From Nautilus pompilius (Eukaryota > Mollusca > Cephalopoda > Nautilida > Nautilidae): a DNA stretch of 64,000 nucleotides. The DNA lies in contig JACATO010000596.1 of NCBI GenBank assembly GCA_018389105.1, positions 722,001 to 786,000 on the forward strand, read 5' to 3'. Below the pieces are notes generated by a model. The model saw only the letters and a program-made list of their open reading frames with translations. It was not told the DNA's origin and made no database searches. Positions within the stretch are counted from its first letter, which is position 1. Each line of letters opens with the position of its first letter. A program made the translations under genes and the position numbers. Positions 24,916-58,993 of the stretch are shown piece by piece.

Positions 24916-27900
24916 CGACCTGGTCATTTTTAATCTTTAGACATTTACCTGGGATGTGGTGTTGATTTCAGGTGCTGGAGTGGATTTCCAGATACAATCT
25001 CATCATGAATACTTAGGACGGAGTTATTGGTGTTTGATACAGTGACTGCTGCTAATTTTCTTTAAAAAAAAAAAAGTTTCTTTCTTTAAGACAAAAAACA
25101 GAAAAAAGTTATTTTCATGATGATGAAAATAAGAACCAAATAATATCAAGATTTTAAAAGATTTAACATTATGATCAATTGGTTCCTAACATTAATAGTT
25201 TGTAATTTAATTATAGACTATTTAACTTTAGTAAAAACAGACAGTGTCTGTTAACACAAGTAATTGAAGAAGAAACAAACAAACAAAAAATACCTGGGAT
25301 ATTTCAAACGAACATTTTCTTCACTAAACAAATCATAAACAACATTAAGAAAAAATGAAGGTTGTGACCATTGCAGTACTTTATATACAGAAACATATTT
25401 AATAAAAAGTACTCAATAATTTATATAGTTTAAACTGAAAGATGCCCTGGCTAAAATCATTATGGCATCCAAAAAAAACTGATGAGGCAAATGAGCAAAT
25501 AAATGCTCTCTTACCAATAGATGCAGGTTTGCCTCTCTTATGCATCTAATAGTTTTGCTGATATATGAAGCCACAAAAGACCAACAACTAAAATTTAGTC
25601 CTAAAAGAAAACATGGACCAGATAAAGAACAAGTGAGTAAGCTGCTTGTTTTTTTTTAAAAAATAATAATCAACAAACACTGTATATTTAAAACTTTTAC
25701 TACTACAATCAACTCTGATCAGTAAACTTGTTGGATATGTCAACATTTTATAAACACACCTACAGCAGCCTGAGAGTGTTTCCATGAATTAAAAAACAGC
25801 AACAAACAATCGTTTAAGGGGAAACAATCCACGTTAATGAAGGAGGTGGAATTAAAAACATTTCTCATTGTAAAGCATGAATTTATATCAAATTTGGCAA
25901 ATGCAAATACTGCATACAATTTCCTGGTAATAAATAAGAGAAATATTATGTGGTTATGAGTTTATATTTTTAGTGATGAGAAAATGTTATTTCTGTTATT
26001 ATTAGATTTAATTAAAACACTAAGATTCACTACAATGAAGCCAAAAAGATGTAATAAGCAGAATTTATGGCTAAATACAAACTAAAAATACTTCCAACTT
26101 ATTTTCTTAATTAATATTTCAAAATACATGTTACTTTTATCGATTCTTCAACAATTGCCAAGTAATGAGTTTGTGACTTAGTAACATCAAATCAAAAGAA
26201 CACTAAGACAACAGTAAATGTTTTTAGTGGGTCAGGGTTAATCAGTCAGATTGTCTGAGTCATGAATAGATGGAAACTCCAAACAAACTCATGGTTGTAC
26301 ACCCTGCAGCTATGCTCACCAATTGTATTTCATTATTTTACAAGTACAGAAAACATGTATTTAATAAAGAACTAGTTATTAACAATATTGGCAAATACTC
26401 AAGCCAATGTAGGCAAGAACCAAACCAACCTTCTTGACTGATTCTTTTTCGCAGCAGCACTACTGGGAGTTTTCTTCTGCAAAGACAAGGAAAAAAGTGG
26501 TGTGGGTAATAAAAAGAAATGGTTGGGGGTGAAGAAATTCAAAAATCTCAACTGAAGCCCAACATTTGGGACTTCTGATTTCATGTTCTGCCAAGTCAGG
26601 TAAAACCTCTATATTTAAAAGAATCAAAGCAGTGTTTTTGTTGTCATAACTGATAGTCTTCAAAATCCAAATCTGTATTCTAATTCCACACATTATCTCT
26701 TTCATAGATGACAATTTTGTAAACGTAATCTAGACATTCTGTCAATAATTTTAACTGAAAATCAAGCAGTTGATATTAAAAGAAATTTTGTTAACTCATT
26801 AGTTATATAGAAATGTTTAATTTGCATATAGTTGTAAAAATGGCAATGATACTATACTGGCAGAACTCCCCTTAATTTATTTCATGATTAAAAAAACAAA
26901 AAAAAAGATGTTTATGCTTCAAACTAATTTAATTTTTCAAATCATTAATACAGAGTAGAAAGAACAATGAGACATGACCTAATCTCACTGACCATTATAA
27001 AAAAAATGACAGACTATGTTTGAGAACTGGGTGTAGTGTGCTGGACTGCTAACAGCTACAGGCCTGAATTTGATCCCCATTGGAAACTCCTTTATTTGGT
27101 AAACCTTCCATACCAGTTGCTCCTTGCTCTTCTGTACTGATGTGGCATGGGTTAATTCCAGGCAATCTAGTTTCCACCTACCCTAATCTGAGCATTATAG
27201 AATACAATGGACTATACCTATAAAGATAAAACCCCTGACCAATGCAGTTGAAGATTATTTAAAGCAACCTAATTTATGAATGTAACATGCTGACACCCTA
27301 ATGAATGTTTCAACCTATACCAGTGGTAGTTACTTGCAGAGCCCCAGTATGTAACAGCAAACTTTCCAGAATAAGCAAATGCTTAGCATGATTTAACTTA
27401 CCTGGACATTTTTGTCCTTGAGTGGTGTGCTAGGCTGCACTGGTGCAGATTGGTCATTGATAAGTGGCCACAGAATAGGAGCAAGCGGAGGTAGTGGTGG
27501 GGGCGGTATACAGGAACGATTAGTTGATGTGGACATTGAGCCTGGACGCTTGTTTTCATCATTCACTTTCTGCTTCTGATTTGCTGCCAGTCGCTTGGAG
27601 AACCTTCTTCTTTTGGCTCCTGCGGGTAACAGCAAAGCATCAAATAAACTTAATGTTTCCTTCAAAGATAACCAGGTTTCAGATGTAAAAGCTAAAGGTG
27701 ATTCTGCACACATGCACAACCTGCAATCCATTCATCCTGCACAAAAATCATCCAAGCATAAAAGAGGCAGAATTTTTCATACTCTCCAAGCTTGCTGCTG
27801 ACTGATAAACTCCCTGGAGGTTGGACAGTTAATCTGGTTGGTTAGCAGCTTGAAAAGGCATTAACACAAAGTATATTGGGGTATTATATCAATAGAAGTC

Positions 27901-30537
27901 TTAGTATTTACTATCATCACATTTATAAAAGTATGCCCAAGGATGAAATGAGCGTTTCAAATATAGTCACTTGGGCCACACAACCCAAGAATCTTTTCTT
28001 TTTTTAATGTGAAAAACAAGAGAAAAGAAAAAAAGTGTTTTGCATTGTCTCTTCTATAGTTAGTTTTTAGTTCACCTGTTTTGTTAGTGACTGGTCTGCA
28101 TTTTCACTAGAATAAAAAAGAGACAGCATACCTTTTGTTTGTTTTTCACCAATAGGTAAACAAAATTTTCCAACACCATACACTAAACTTTTCTGTTGAT
28201 AGACAGATAGCAGCTGTATTAATTCAAACCAAAGTGCAAAACTGTTTTAATTACTTGCTATAATAATAATTCAAAGAGCCACCCAGGCCCTTCCACAAAA
28301 CTGGTTAAAATTTTAAATTGCAAGCCCCTGATTTTCCGCACTGGCAACCGACAAACCATAAGGAAATTGTAAATTATACTACATTACTCTTTTTATCCAC
28401 AACAACAGGATTCTAATCCTCACCTTCCCATTGAATAAGGTCTTTGGGAGGAAGAAGTAATCTCATCCATGACTGTAATTACAATTTTACAAAATTAAAA
28501 TATGAAAAGATGAGAAATAGAAATGAAGTCATAATAAAAGCTTTGAAAAATTCAGGTTTGCATGATTTGCTGGCTCTTAAGAGGGCCATTTTGAGTTAGT
28601 GATGATGATGCTAAATTTACTGGAAGGCAGGGAATTCAACATGTTATTGTTTGAAGCAGGTAAAACATAAATGAGTGTCATTTTCTCTAGCATCTGGACT
28701 ACATGCCTCAGATACAGTTGGGGTCTCGCTACATTTTAAATGTTCCACCATGAGGTAAGTAGAAAGCGTCTTTCAGAAGTATAACCAAGTGAGCTATTTA
28801 GGCATGTCTGGTCATGTGGTCTTCAAATGGCTGACAAATTCTTGCAACAAAATATATGCATTAACAACCACTGTATTTAGTATATATACCAGAAGATGCA
28901 GCCCCATCATTTCATGCTCTTGTAACCTACAGGATAGAATTCTCTCAGCTAATCAGCATGATCCACCCCACTCCTGTTGGATTTGTAGATAGAAAGTGCC
29001 CTTGCTTCTTATCTTTCCAAGTATCAGCAGCACAGATGTATGGTGTTCTGGTACTCTCCTGGTAGAGTAACTTGGTTAAGTGCAAAATCTTTTGTGCAAA
29101 GTCTGACTGTACCACATCAATGTCAGCAAACTTTGAAAAAAACTTTTCCCCCGATAAATGGAATATCTCTTAAATTTCAAAGTGTTCAACAATTCAAAAT
29201 GTTTTCTCCAAGACCATGTTCATGGTGATTTCAAGATTTTCCTGTGCATATCTGAAACTCATTCAACCCATTGGATGCTCTCAGGCCTTCACAGGAAAAT
29301 GATGCTTCCAAGCAAATCAGCCTTTGAAACTTATCACAGTTTCAGCAATAGTTGTTTCTCTATGAGGATTGTATGCATCCTTAAGTTTGCTCTTTAAAAT
29401 ATTTATTATCTTTCTTGTTGGCTGTAGTTTATCAACATGCAGCATTTCCAAATGTTTACTGCTGGCAGTAAATTCCACATCACATATATTCTTTGTAAAT
29501 GATACAGATGTTCATGAATTGCTTAAAAAACAACAAATTACCTTGCGCATAGTTAAAGGTTTTGCACATCCCTGCTTTAAGGACATCCAATTTTTTAACA
29601 ACTTCATCAGCTGTTACATCACAGGAGAGATAATTTTCCAGGCCCAAGGCAGACATCACTTTAACCTACCAACAGATACAAATAGAAGACAACAAAGCCA
29701 TGCTTCATTATAATTGATATTATTATCATTTATGAATTTCTTTAAAAAGTCACTTTTGTATTTATCATACTTTTAATTGATTAACCATATTTAGAAGTTA
29801 ACAGTAGATACTGCAACTACTGTATAATTAACCAAAAGAAGATTGCATAAAGCTCACCTTTAAAAATGACAGGACACCAGAGTTTTCCATGTCGTCTTTC
29901 TTCCTTTTTTTCAGTACTTTTTCATATGATGAATGATTTTTATCCAAAAAACTCATTAATTTCTGAAAAAAAAAAAAAACAAACAACATCAATAAAACAA
30001 AAGAATGGTAAGTCTTGTTTTGTGGAAATATTCAAAACAACACAAAAATGAATAAAATCTTTAGCTGGAAGATGAAGGTAGAATACTAACTAAATCTTTG
30101 CTCGTCAATACAAACTATGTAAAGTTTGACATGAACACATTCACTGTGTAAAAACTCAAAACAAAAATGGTCTCAAAAAGATCTGTAAAAAGAAGACATT
30201 TAAAGAAAGAGAGAGAGACTAAAACAACCATTTGTGTTTTTTTGCACAAACCACTAGTTAGACCCATCTCAGAGCCTGCAGTGCAGGACAGAATCCTTAT
30301 CGTAAAAGGAACGTTGCTTCTTTAAAGAAGACTGAAGAGATTCACTAGAATCATTAGAGGCAGTTTTTTTTTAAAAAACCACTGCATTTCTTGTACCTGT
30401 AACTCCTTTTCTGTCTCTTTAATTGCCTGGCTTTCAAACTCCTTGCCTGATAGCTGGTTGCAGTAGCAGACAGTCATGTCAGCAGCTTCATCAAATTCAT
30501 CAAGAATTTCAAATGCAGCCGGAGTTTGAACTTCCAT
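20558..30537 (-). CDS. Proline-rich protein, PRR11-like
   Basis: Seven coding exons join in frame on the minus strand: 30397-30537, 29858-29962, 29542-29665, 27402-27619, 26430-26476, 24949-25059 and 20558-20750, giving 312 residues. The start MEVQTPAAFEILDEF is the first ATG after the acceptor at 30543. Basic patches KKRKK (about 66-70) and KRRR (126-129) suggest nuclear import; PPPPLPPLAP is at 162-171; the tail has SPGGTP (250-255), then EEKFQ, PSPP and SFD. From memory human PRR11 has a similar order: proline run, LAP, SPGGTP, ALRRKFQ, PRSPTP, SSFD. PRR11 is a cell-cycle-regulated nuclear protein. The N-terminal half shows no match I know, so the assignment is tentative, but the exon chain is solid. 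A non-coding first exon is proposed at 34410-34490. Confidence 0.7.
21011..21034. repeat. (TA)n microsatellite
   Basis: Uninterrupted TA run directly abutting the left end of the outer mariner at 21036, consistent with preference for TA targets. Confidence 0.9.
21036..23532 (+). mobile_element. Hsmar1-like mariner, split by an inserted mariner
   Basis: The left terminus TAGGCTGTTACAAAAG (about 21036) and its complement at 23515-23532 bound the element. It is interrupted by copy B (21129-22423); without it about 1.2 kb remain. Plus-strand coding from about 22580 reads TAQRWFAKFQSGDVSLEDKE, then KTVREIAGELDVSTETVS, a stop at 22804, DDEKWILYDN, HYNFLQPGETITAERYC, LLHDNARPYVAK, HPAYSPD and a C-terminus ending QKCIDCN at 23441. 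All three Asp positions of a DD34D mariner survive, but stops and frameshifts abolish the frame. It belongs to the group that includes the transposase part of SETMAR. It sits in the last intron of the PRR11-like gene, antisense to it. Confidence 0.85.
21129..22423 (+). mobile_element. Mariner-like transposon, copy B, nested
   Basis: It starts CGAGGACTGTC after TA (21127-21128) and ends GATAGACCTCA before TATA; 1295 bases. The longest open part (21441-21902) encodes QIKEWYNRFKDGC, HRVAAKFVPKLLSQEQQQ and TGNETWVYGYD, in which the first catalytic Asp of GDETW is Asn. A later frame retains HHDNAP and SPYSPDF-like remains. It lies inside the outer mariner at 21036-23532, about 90 bases from its left end, so it is the younger insertion. 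Same family as 18147-19412 and 49397-51119 but in the opposite orientation. Confidence 0.85.
23533..24948. other. Last-intron sequence of the PRR11-like gene
   Basis: AT-rich intron sequence between the nested mariners and exon 24949-25059. Apart from the CA repeat at 24879-24912 I see no distinct feature. Confidence 0.5.
24879..24912. repeat. (CA)n microsatellite
   Basis: Seventeen uninterrupted CA units, 37 bases from the donor of exon 24949-25059 of the PRR11-like gene; likely polymorphic in length. Confidence 0.95.
27025..27200 (+). repeat. Possible tRNA-derived SINE
   Basis: GTGTAGTGTGCTGG (27031-27044) resembles a Pol III A box, and GAATTTGATCC (27066-27076) resembles a B box (consensus GGTTCGANTCC, about 8 of 11), spaced as in a tRNA. 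The following CCCATTGGAAACTCC reads like a SINE body. The boxes have drifted, the 3' end is not defined and no second copy is in the window. It lies in an intron of the PRR11-like gene. Confidence 0.45.
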
Positions 30538-30546
30538 TTTGTCTGT

Positions 30547-33420
30547 AAAGGTGAGATTAAAATCCAATTATACTACAGATCCACTCTGAGTTTGATTGTA
30601 CACTTTGTTTGAACAAAAAAAAAAAAAATCTGATCTGGAAATAGATATATACACATAAGCAAATGATGTAATATGACTAGTAATGACTTACTTTGCCTAC
30701 TTCTAGCAGTCAAATACAATAAATCTTTGTAAACTTTCAATTTTCTCTCATTTACATATTTATAAACAATATACGCTGTTGATTAATGACAGATTTTCAA
30801 AACAAAATTGGTTTATGGGAAAAATCCTAAATCAAACATGGGCATGTCACCCAGCAGAAAATACACCGTTAACTTTTCTATAGGAAAGAAATTAGTCTTG
30901 CTTTAAACAAAACATTAAAATCTGGTAGCGGAGCATAGAGACAGGTCAGGTATTAAGGTCCGTCTTGTCCTTAAAATTTATATTTATAAATATTACAGTG
31001 AGACAACAATGACTTCTAACAAAGTTTGCTGACATCAGAGCATCAGAATGCATGGCAAGATAATATGTAAGTGATCAACATCACTGATCAAATGGCAAAA
31101 AGATACATTTATTACAAGATCTAATTGATTTGAGGATCAAGGTTGGTGGCTGGCAGAAAGCGAACATGAAAGTAACAAAGAACTAGTAGTCACAACATGC
31201 ACGTGAATTACTAATAAACAGAAAACCTGACCTTAATGAAGGTGACTGTCTGTAGAGTCACTATACTGGTCTGACTAATAGTGTCCATCCACATGGTTGG
31301 CTCGCAGATATGCACCTTACTCTTAATTGTACCTTATATTCATAATCAATGTAAATTACAATGCTAATTTTTGAAAACATCACAATATGTTGTGCCATAA
31401 GTAAAAAGTAGGATATGCTAATGATTGTACCGATTAACTGCAAATGAATAGATTTTATAAATCATAATTTTGCCAATAGTGTTGTAATTTTGTTGTTTTT
31501 CATTAGTAAATGTATGTTTATTTGAAGAGCCTGCCTTAAAAATAACAACTGCTCAAGGATTTAAGTCTTTAATTTTCCTTATATTAATCAATTTCATCTT
31601 TACCTCGATGAAGAAAACCTTAAAATGAAAATTAAAAAAGAAAAAACTGCAGAAAAGTTTACTATTAAAATCAGCTACAAATCTACGGTTATTGCTATTT
31701 CACAAAGCAAATAGTCAAATAATTCCACCACCACAAATGCAAAGCACTGAATACATATTAAAATATCAATATAATATTTAAATAAACTTTCATTTTTTGT
31801 TTTTATTAAAATTGTAATACATTTTTACTAAACCTTTTTATTACAGTAACCATCATGTTTAGAAAATTGCGTTAGATGTGGACTATGACGACTACTGTGC
31901 AGGTAGTTTCAGACATTATAAACTTAACTTTTCGTATTGAAGGATTTTCCTTGAAAACTGACCCATAGTAGTGCCTATCTTCCATGGGATACTAATTAAC
32001 ATACTTGAGCAGCCCTGTTTGTGCTTTGACTTTGATCCATTGAATTCAGATGTTGCCAATTAATCATTCAATGTTGGACTAACAGTGGGAGGTGGGTTAC
32101 TTCTATTCTAGGGGTTTTCCTTGCAAAATCCAGTATTAATGACTGAGATTTCCATTTTAAAGACATTGTGAATGATGTATTTCACCCATATGTTGCTTTA
32201 CAAATTGATCATTCTGACTAGACAGAATTTAGCATGATGCAGTGAAGCAATTTAAAATGACATGGTAATTACTGTGGACTTCATTACTAAAATTTAAATG
32301 ATTAATTCTCAATGAAAAGATGCATTTTGAGACCAAAAAAAGTTCTTAGGTGGATTTGTAAATCACTTTCTCAAAATTTCAGCATGGTGTTGCACTATGC
32401 TTCATTGCTTTAGGGGTATTGCATCAAATTATTTTAGACTTAGTCTTTTAAGAGACTCCGCTCCATTAGACAACATCACTAACAACCTTTCTACAAGCTG
32501 AGGAAAACACAACCAACTTACTTGAGATACTATAAGCTGAAAATGTATTGCAGATACTATGCTTTGATTGTCAAGCAACCATGTGATTGGACATGCACAG
32601 CAGTCCCCCACCATCTACTGTTGCCATTTTGAGGGGTAGAAATCCATAGCAAATGTTACCACTAAAGCAATACATGTATTTTATTATCATCTTAACAACT
32701 TAGTCGTCTATTTAGGCAAGTCAATCATGAAAGATTTGTTTATAAAATAAAGCTGATCCATGTACTTGTGCAGAAAATTTACCAGAGATATAAAGCATTA
32801 GCTGGAATACTGATGCTGCATGGGGAAAAAATGGCTTTAGGTTAATGTGCAGTTGCTTAAAACCATGCCCAGACACTGATATTTACACCCAAAATTTGAG
32901 GCCTCTAGGTGCTTCAGTTCAGTCTTTTAAAAGTAACAAACAAATGCACAAACACTTGAAAATATGTAATAAATTTGCTGAATATTCAGAGCAGACTTTA
33001 AGAACTATTTGGTATTGCAAACTTCCTTTTATTCTACGGCAGATAAAAACCTACATGTTCTGTTTTGTTCAGTGAAAGGGTCAATGATTTATGCTTAAAG
33101 ATAACAATCAATGCTTTAAGGTTTACTCGGGCAGTTGTTTTTCTAACCAACTTTTCTTGCTGGGAATGAGTGCTAATGGAGTCACATGAACACCCAGTCT
33201 TCCTAACAGAGTTTCACTGTTGCACAGAAATAAAACAGGTTATTTCATTAATGCTTTTGAAAATAACTCCTTGATAGGTAATGTCTTAACATATCTATTT
33301 AAGTAGTAAGGAAAACCACAAACACTGCCACATTTTGCGGTTTTGGTTTCGTCATTGGGAGTGAAAGCATTCAGTTTTTTTTTTTTGCTAGCTAATATGG
33401 AAGCTAATCAGACACCACAA
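30547..33420. other. First intron of the PRR11-like gene (minus strand)
   Basis: This lies between the first coding exon and the proposed non-coding exon at 34410. Minus-strand donors such as GTAAGT at about 32517-32522 and 33544-33649 could mark alternative 5' exons, but none is compelling. No repeat or RNA gene was recognised. Confidence 0.35.
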
Positions 33421-33434
33421 CGGAAGTGACATCA
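33421..33434. promoter_or_regulatory. ETS/CRE composite motif
   Basis: CGGAAGTGACATCA joins an ETS core (CGGAAGTG) to a CRE-like half (TGACATCA), a combination known at housekeeping promoters bound by GABP and CREB/ATF proteins. It lies in a CpG-bearing patch inside the proposed first intron of the PRR11-like gene and may mark an alternative promoter or intronic enhancer. Confidence 0.35.
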
Positions 33435-33870
33435 CGAAAGAGAACGGTACAATTCCCTTAATCCGGGAGACACAGGCTACACGGGCGACGGATTAGGTAA
33501 TGCGCCGGTTACATCCAGTTAAACAATAGGCATAATTTACCTATAATACAGGAAATAACAATAACATGTAACCCACCGACAATAATAAAACCCTTAAATT
33601 AAGTGAAGAATGAACAATAGTGCGAGTAGCAGACGGCGGCTTTCCTTACGTACAGCACCGGTCGGACTAAACACGGTGTATATCGCCAATGCTAACAAGC
33701 CTCTCTCCCTTTTCAGTGCACGGCTCGCTGAAGGGCTATTCTTTGAAGACATTATAAGATAATTGATGAGCATTAAACACACACCGGGAAGGAGAATGGT
33801 TCATAGTTCCGCACACCGGGGTGACAGATTACACTGTATGAGAAGGATTCGTAATTTAAATTCAATTTTG

Positions 33871-33915
33871 GGGGTGGGGTGGGGTGGGGTGGGGTGGGGT
33901 GGGGTGGGGTGGGGT
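33871..33915. repeat. (GGGGT)n pentanucleotide repeat, potential G-quadruplex
   Basis: Nine perfect GGGGT units on the plus strand. Runs of four G separated by single T satisfy the standard quadruplex-forming pattern. It sits about 0.5 kb from the shared promoter at 34491, in the first intron of the PRR11-like gene, whose RNA would carry the C-rich strand. Confidence 0.9.
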
Positions 33916-34409
33916 GGTGGTTGTTGTCAGTACTAACTAAGTATTACGTATAATCTTCTAGGTGACTGCGTGGATCAGTGCCAGAAACCTCGCTTTATCA
34001 TCAAAACATCCGTCCACACCCCATTCTTAGCGCAAACGTGCGGCAAATCGCTGCCGTTCAAACAGCTTAACAAAAAAAAGAAAAACAACAACAACATCAA
34101 CACCAACCCCCCCCACTCCCCCCACTAACTAACTACACATCCGATACAAACTCTTCCCCTCAAGCTGTTTTCGGAATCAAATTATCCTTTACAATCTACT
34201 CCTGAAGGCCAACCAGGTCTCGGGTCTCTGCTGTCATATACGTAAGATGAGCCATTTAAAATACCCGCCATTCCTCCTCCTCCCGTATAATTTAGGCCTT
34301 GTTACAGCAATCGGACACACACACACACACATATGATTGTATATGCAAAAAAGAGCAATAATAAACAAATGTTCAACAAGAAGTTCTGTAAATTTAATAC
34401 TATGCTTAC

Positions 34410-34490
34410 CTTCCCTCTTTTGTACAAATCAGCGATGTTACAGGGGGGGGGCCCGCCTTTTTTTTTTCTTTTTTTCTGATTCTCGTACGA
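34410..34490 (-). other. Proposed non-coding first exon of the PRR11-like gene
   Basis: On the minus strand a strong donor (GGGAAG then GTAAGC, boundary 34410/34409) follows about 80 bases that begin beside the TCTCGCGAGA motif. Splicing to the acceptor at 30543 would place ACAAA directly before the ATG. The transcription start is inferred, not seen. Confidence 0.45.
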
Positions 34491-34500
34491 TCTCGCGAGA
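34491..34500. promoter_or_regulatory. TCTCGCGAGA element, head-to-head promoter
   Basis: A perfect 10-base palindrome known as the CGCG element, bound by BANP (earlier also linked to Kaiso) at CpG-rich housekeeping promoters. It lies between the proposed first exon of the PRR11-like gene (leftward) and the RNF10 start 349 bases to the right, in a CpG-rich patch, so it probably drives both genes. Factor binding is inferred from the motif alone. Confidence 0.55.
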
Positions 34501-34848
34501 CATCCGGGTACCTCGCCATCCTAGGCGCTCGTCGCCATAACTATTGGAAAGTCTTAGCGATCTGGGCTGATCGCGTTGAGCGTTGTTGTTGTTGTTTGGC
34601 GAAAGTAGCTTTTGGGGAATGGTCCGTCCCCAAAACAGAACATCTCGCATCCGTTCTTAGAGCCGTTTTTGAGTCTGGTGGCGGAATTGTTATTTTTTTT
34701 TTTTTGGACATTTATCCATTTCCTTATTTTGGCGTCGACGAAGATGGAGCAATGAAAATGGTTTGTCAAAGAGAAGTGGTTTTGTGCACATCTGTGGAAG
34801 GGAGATCCTTCGACTTCGTCGACAGTACCTTGTTCAGTGTAGAAGTAG

Positions 34849-57870
<23,022 letters not shown>

Positions 57871-58772
57871 TAAAGCTGTTTTGGTTAAAAAGCAATATAC
57901 AATAGTAGCATTCAGTTCTCTTGTAAACAGAGATACTTAGAGATATGAAAGCTGTCTGCTAGTGGTGCTAATTAGTCGTCAGTTGTGTTCAATTTTGTCT
58001 ATATAGAAAATTTATAGTGCTGTTCTACTATGTGGACTGTTCCAATACTGATTGAATGCTATCACCTGGCTTTCAGTTCCATCTTGGTTTATTATATATT
58101 ACCCCTTGCTTTAAAATAACCAACAAATACAGTAAATTTTTAGATAACTTCCAGGTAGCAAAATTACTTTCAAAATGCCTAAATATTTGGTCAGTTTTTT
58201 TACTAGCCACCATTGAAGACAAGACATGACTATTTAGAAATGAGCTGCTGGGTGTTAATGAAAAAAAATATTGCTAAGAAGTTTACATACAGTGCAGTCT
58301 ACAAATGTTGCTGGAATATATTAAACAGTTCCAGATATTTGGTTTGTTTTTTTTTTTCTTTAAATTAAAAAAATTAATTTTATCCAGATACTTTGACTCA
58401 TCAATGCACTAAAAGTGTTCTAATTATATTGTGATGGGATCATCAGTTAAGCAGCTGTATTAGTTCTTTTATGATGGCCTAAAAATACTCCTCATCCATA
58501 GTTAATTTATGTTGGAGGTGGAATTGATTTAACTTCATGTACAATCACCAGTTTAAACTGGGAAAAGTTTAGCTTGCAGCATAAAAGATAGATACCCTTT
58601 CAAATGTGGGAGATGGAGAGAATGAGGAATGCAGAAATGGAAGCTTATTCCTCTTGCTTGTAAATGTCATTTAATTGGTATCTTAATTTAGTCTAACCTA
58701 AAGGATTGACAGCCATTTGGTTTGTTAACTGGCCACTGTTGGTTGAATTGGCTTGTGTACCAGTTGTCACTG
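57871..58772 (+). other. RNF10 3' untranslated region
   Basis: Sequence from the RNF10 stop to its likely polyadenylation signal. An AATAAA also overlaps the stop codon (57869-57874) but is too early to be the usual site. No conserved element was recognised. Confidence 0.45.
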
Positions 58773-58778
58773 AATAAA
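58773..58778 (+). terminator. RNF10 polyadenylation signal
   Basis: AATAAA 903 bases after the RNF10 stop, followed by a GT-rich stretch; the best candidate 3' end. It is 216 bases from the VPS33A stop codon, which comes from the opposite direction. Confidence 0.55.
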
Positions 58779-58993
58779 GTACAGTTCTATGGCTTCCTCA
58801 CAACTTGCAAGTTTTTTTTCCTGTAGTGAAAGAGGTGCTAAAATGTCTGTGACTAAGTTAAATTGAAAAAACAGAACAAATAATAGTATTAATAGATTTA
58901 TCACTATTTACATAACCACAATATTTGGTAACAGGATACTGGGGTGCACAGCCTTCATGGTCCCAATAATTTAATTGCACAAAAGTAACAAAT

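Noticed and set aside
32429-32614. 61-codon minus-strand frame as a coding exon of the PRR11-like gene
   Set aside because: It lies upstream of the start exon, lacks good flanking splice sites, and its hydrophobic content matches nothing known.
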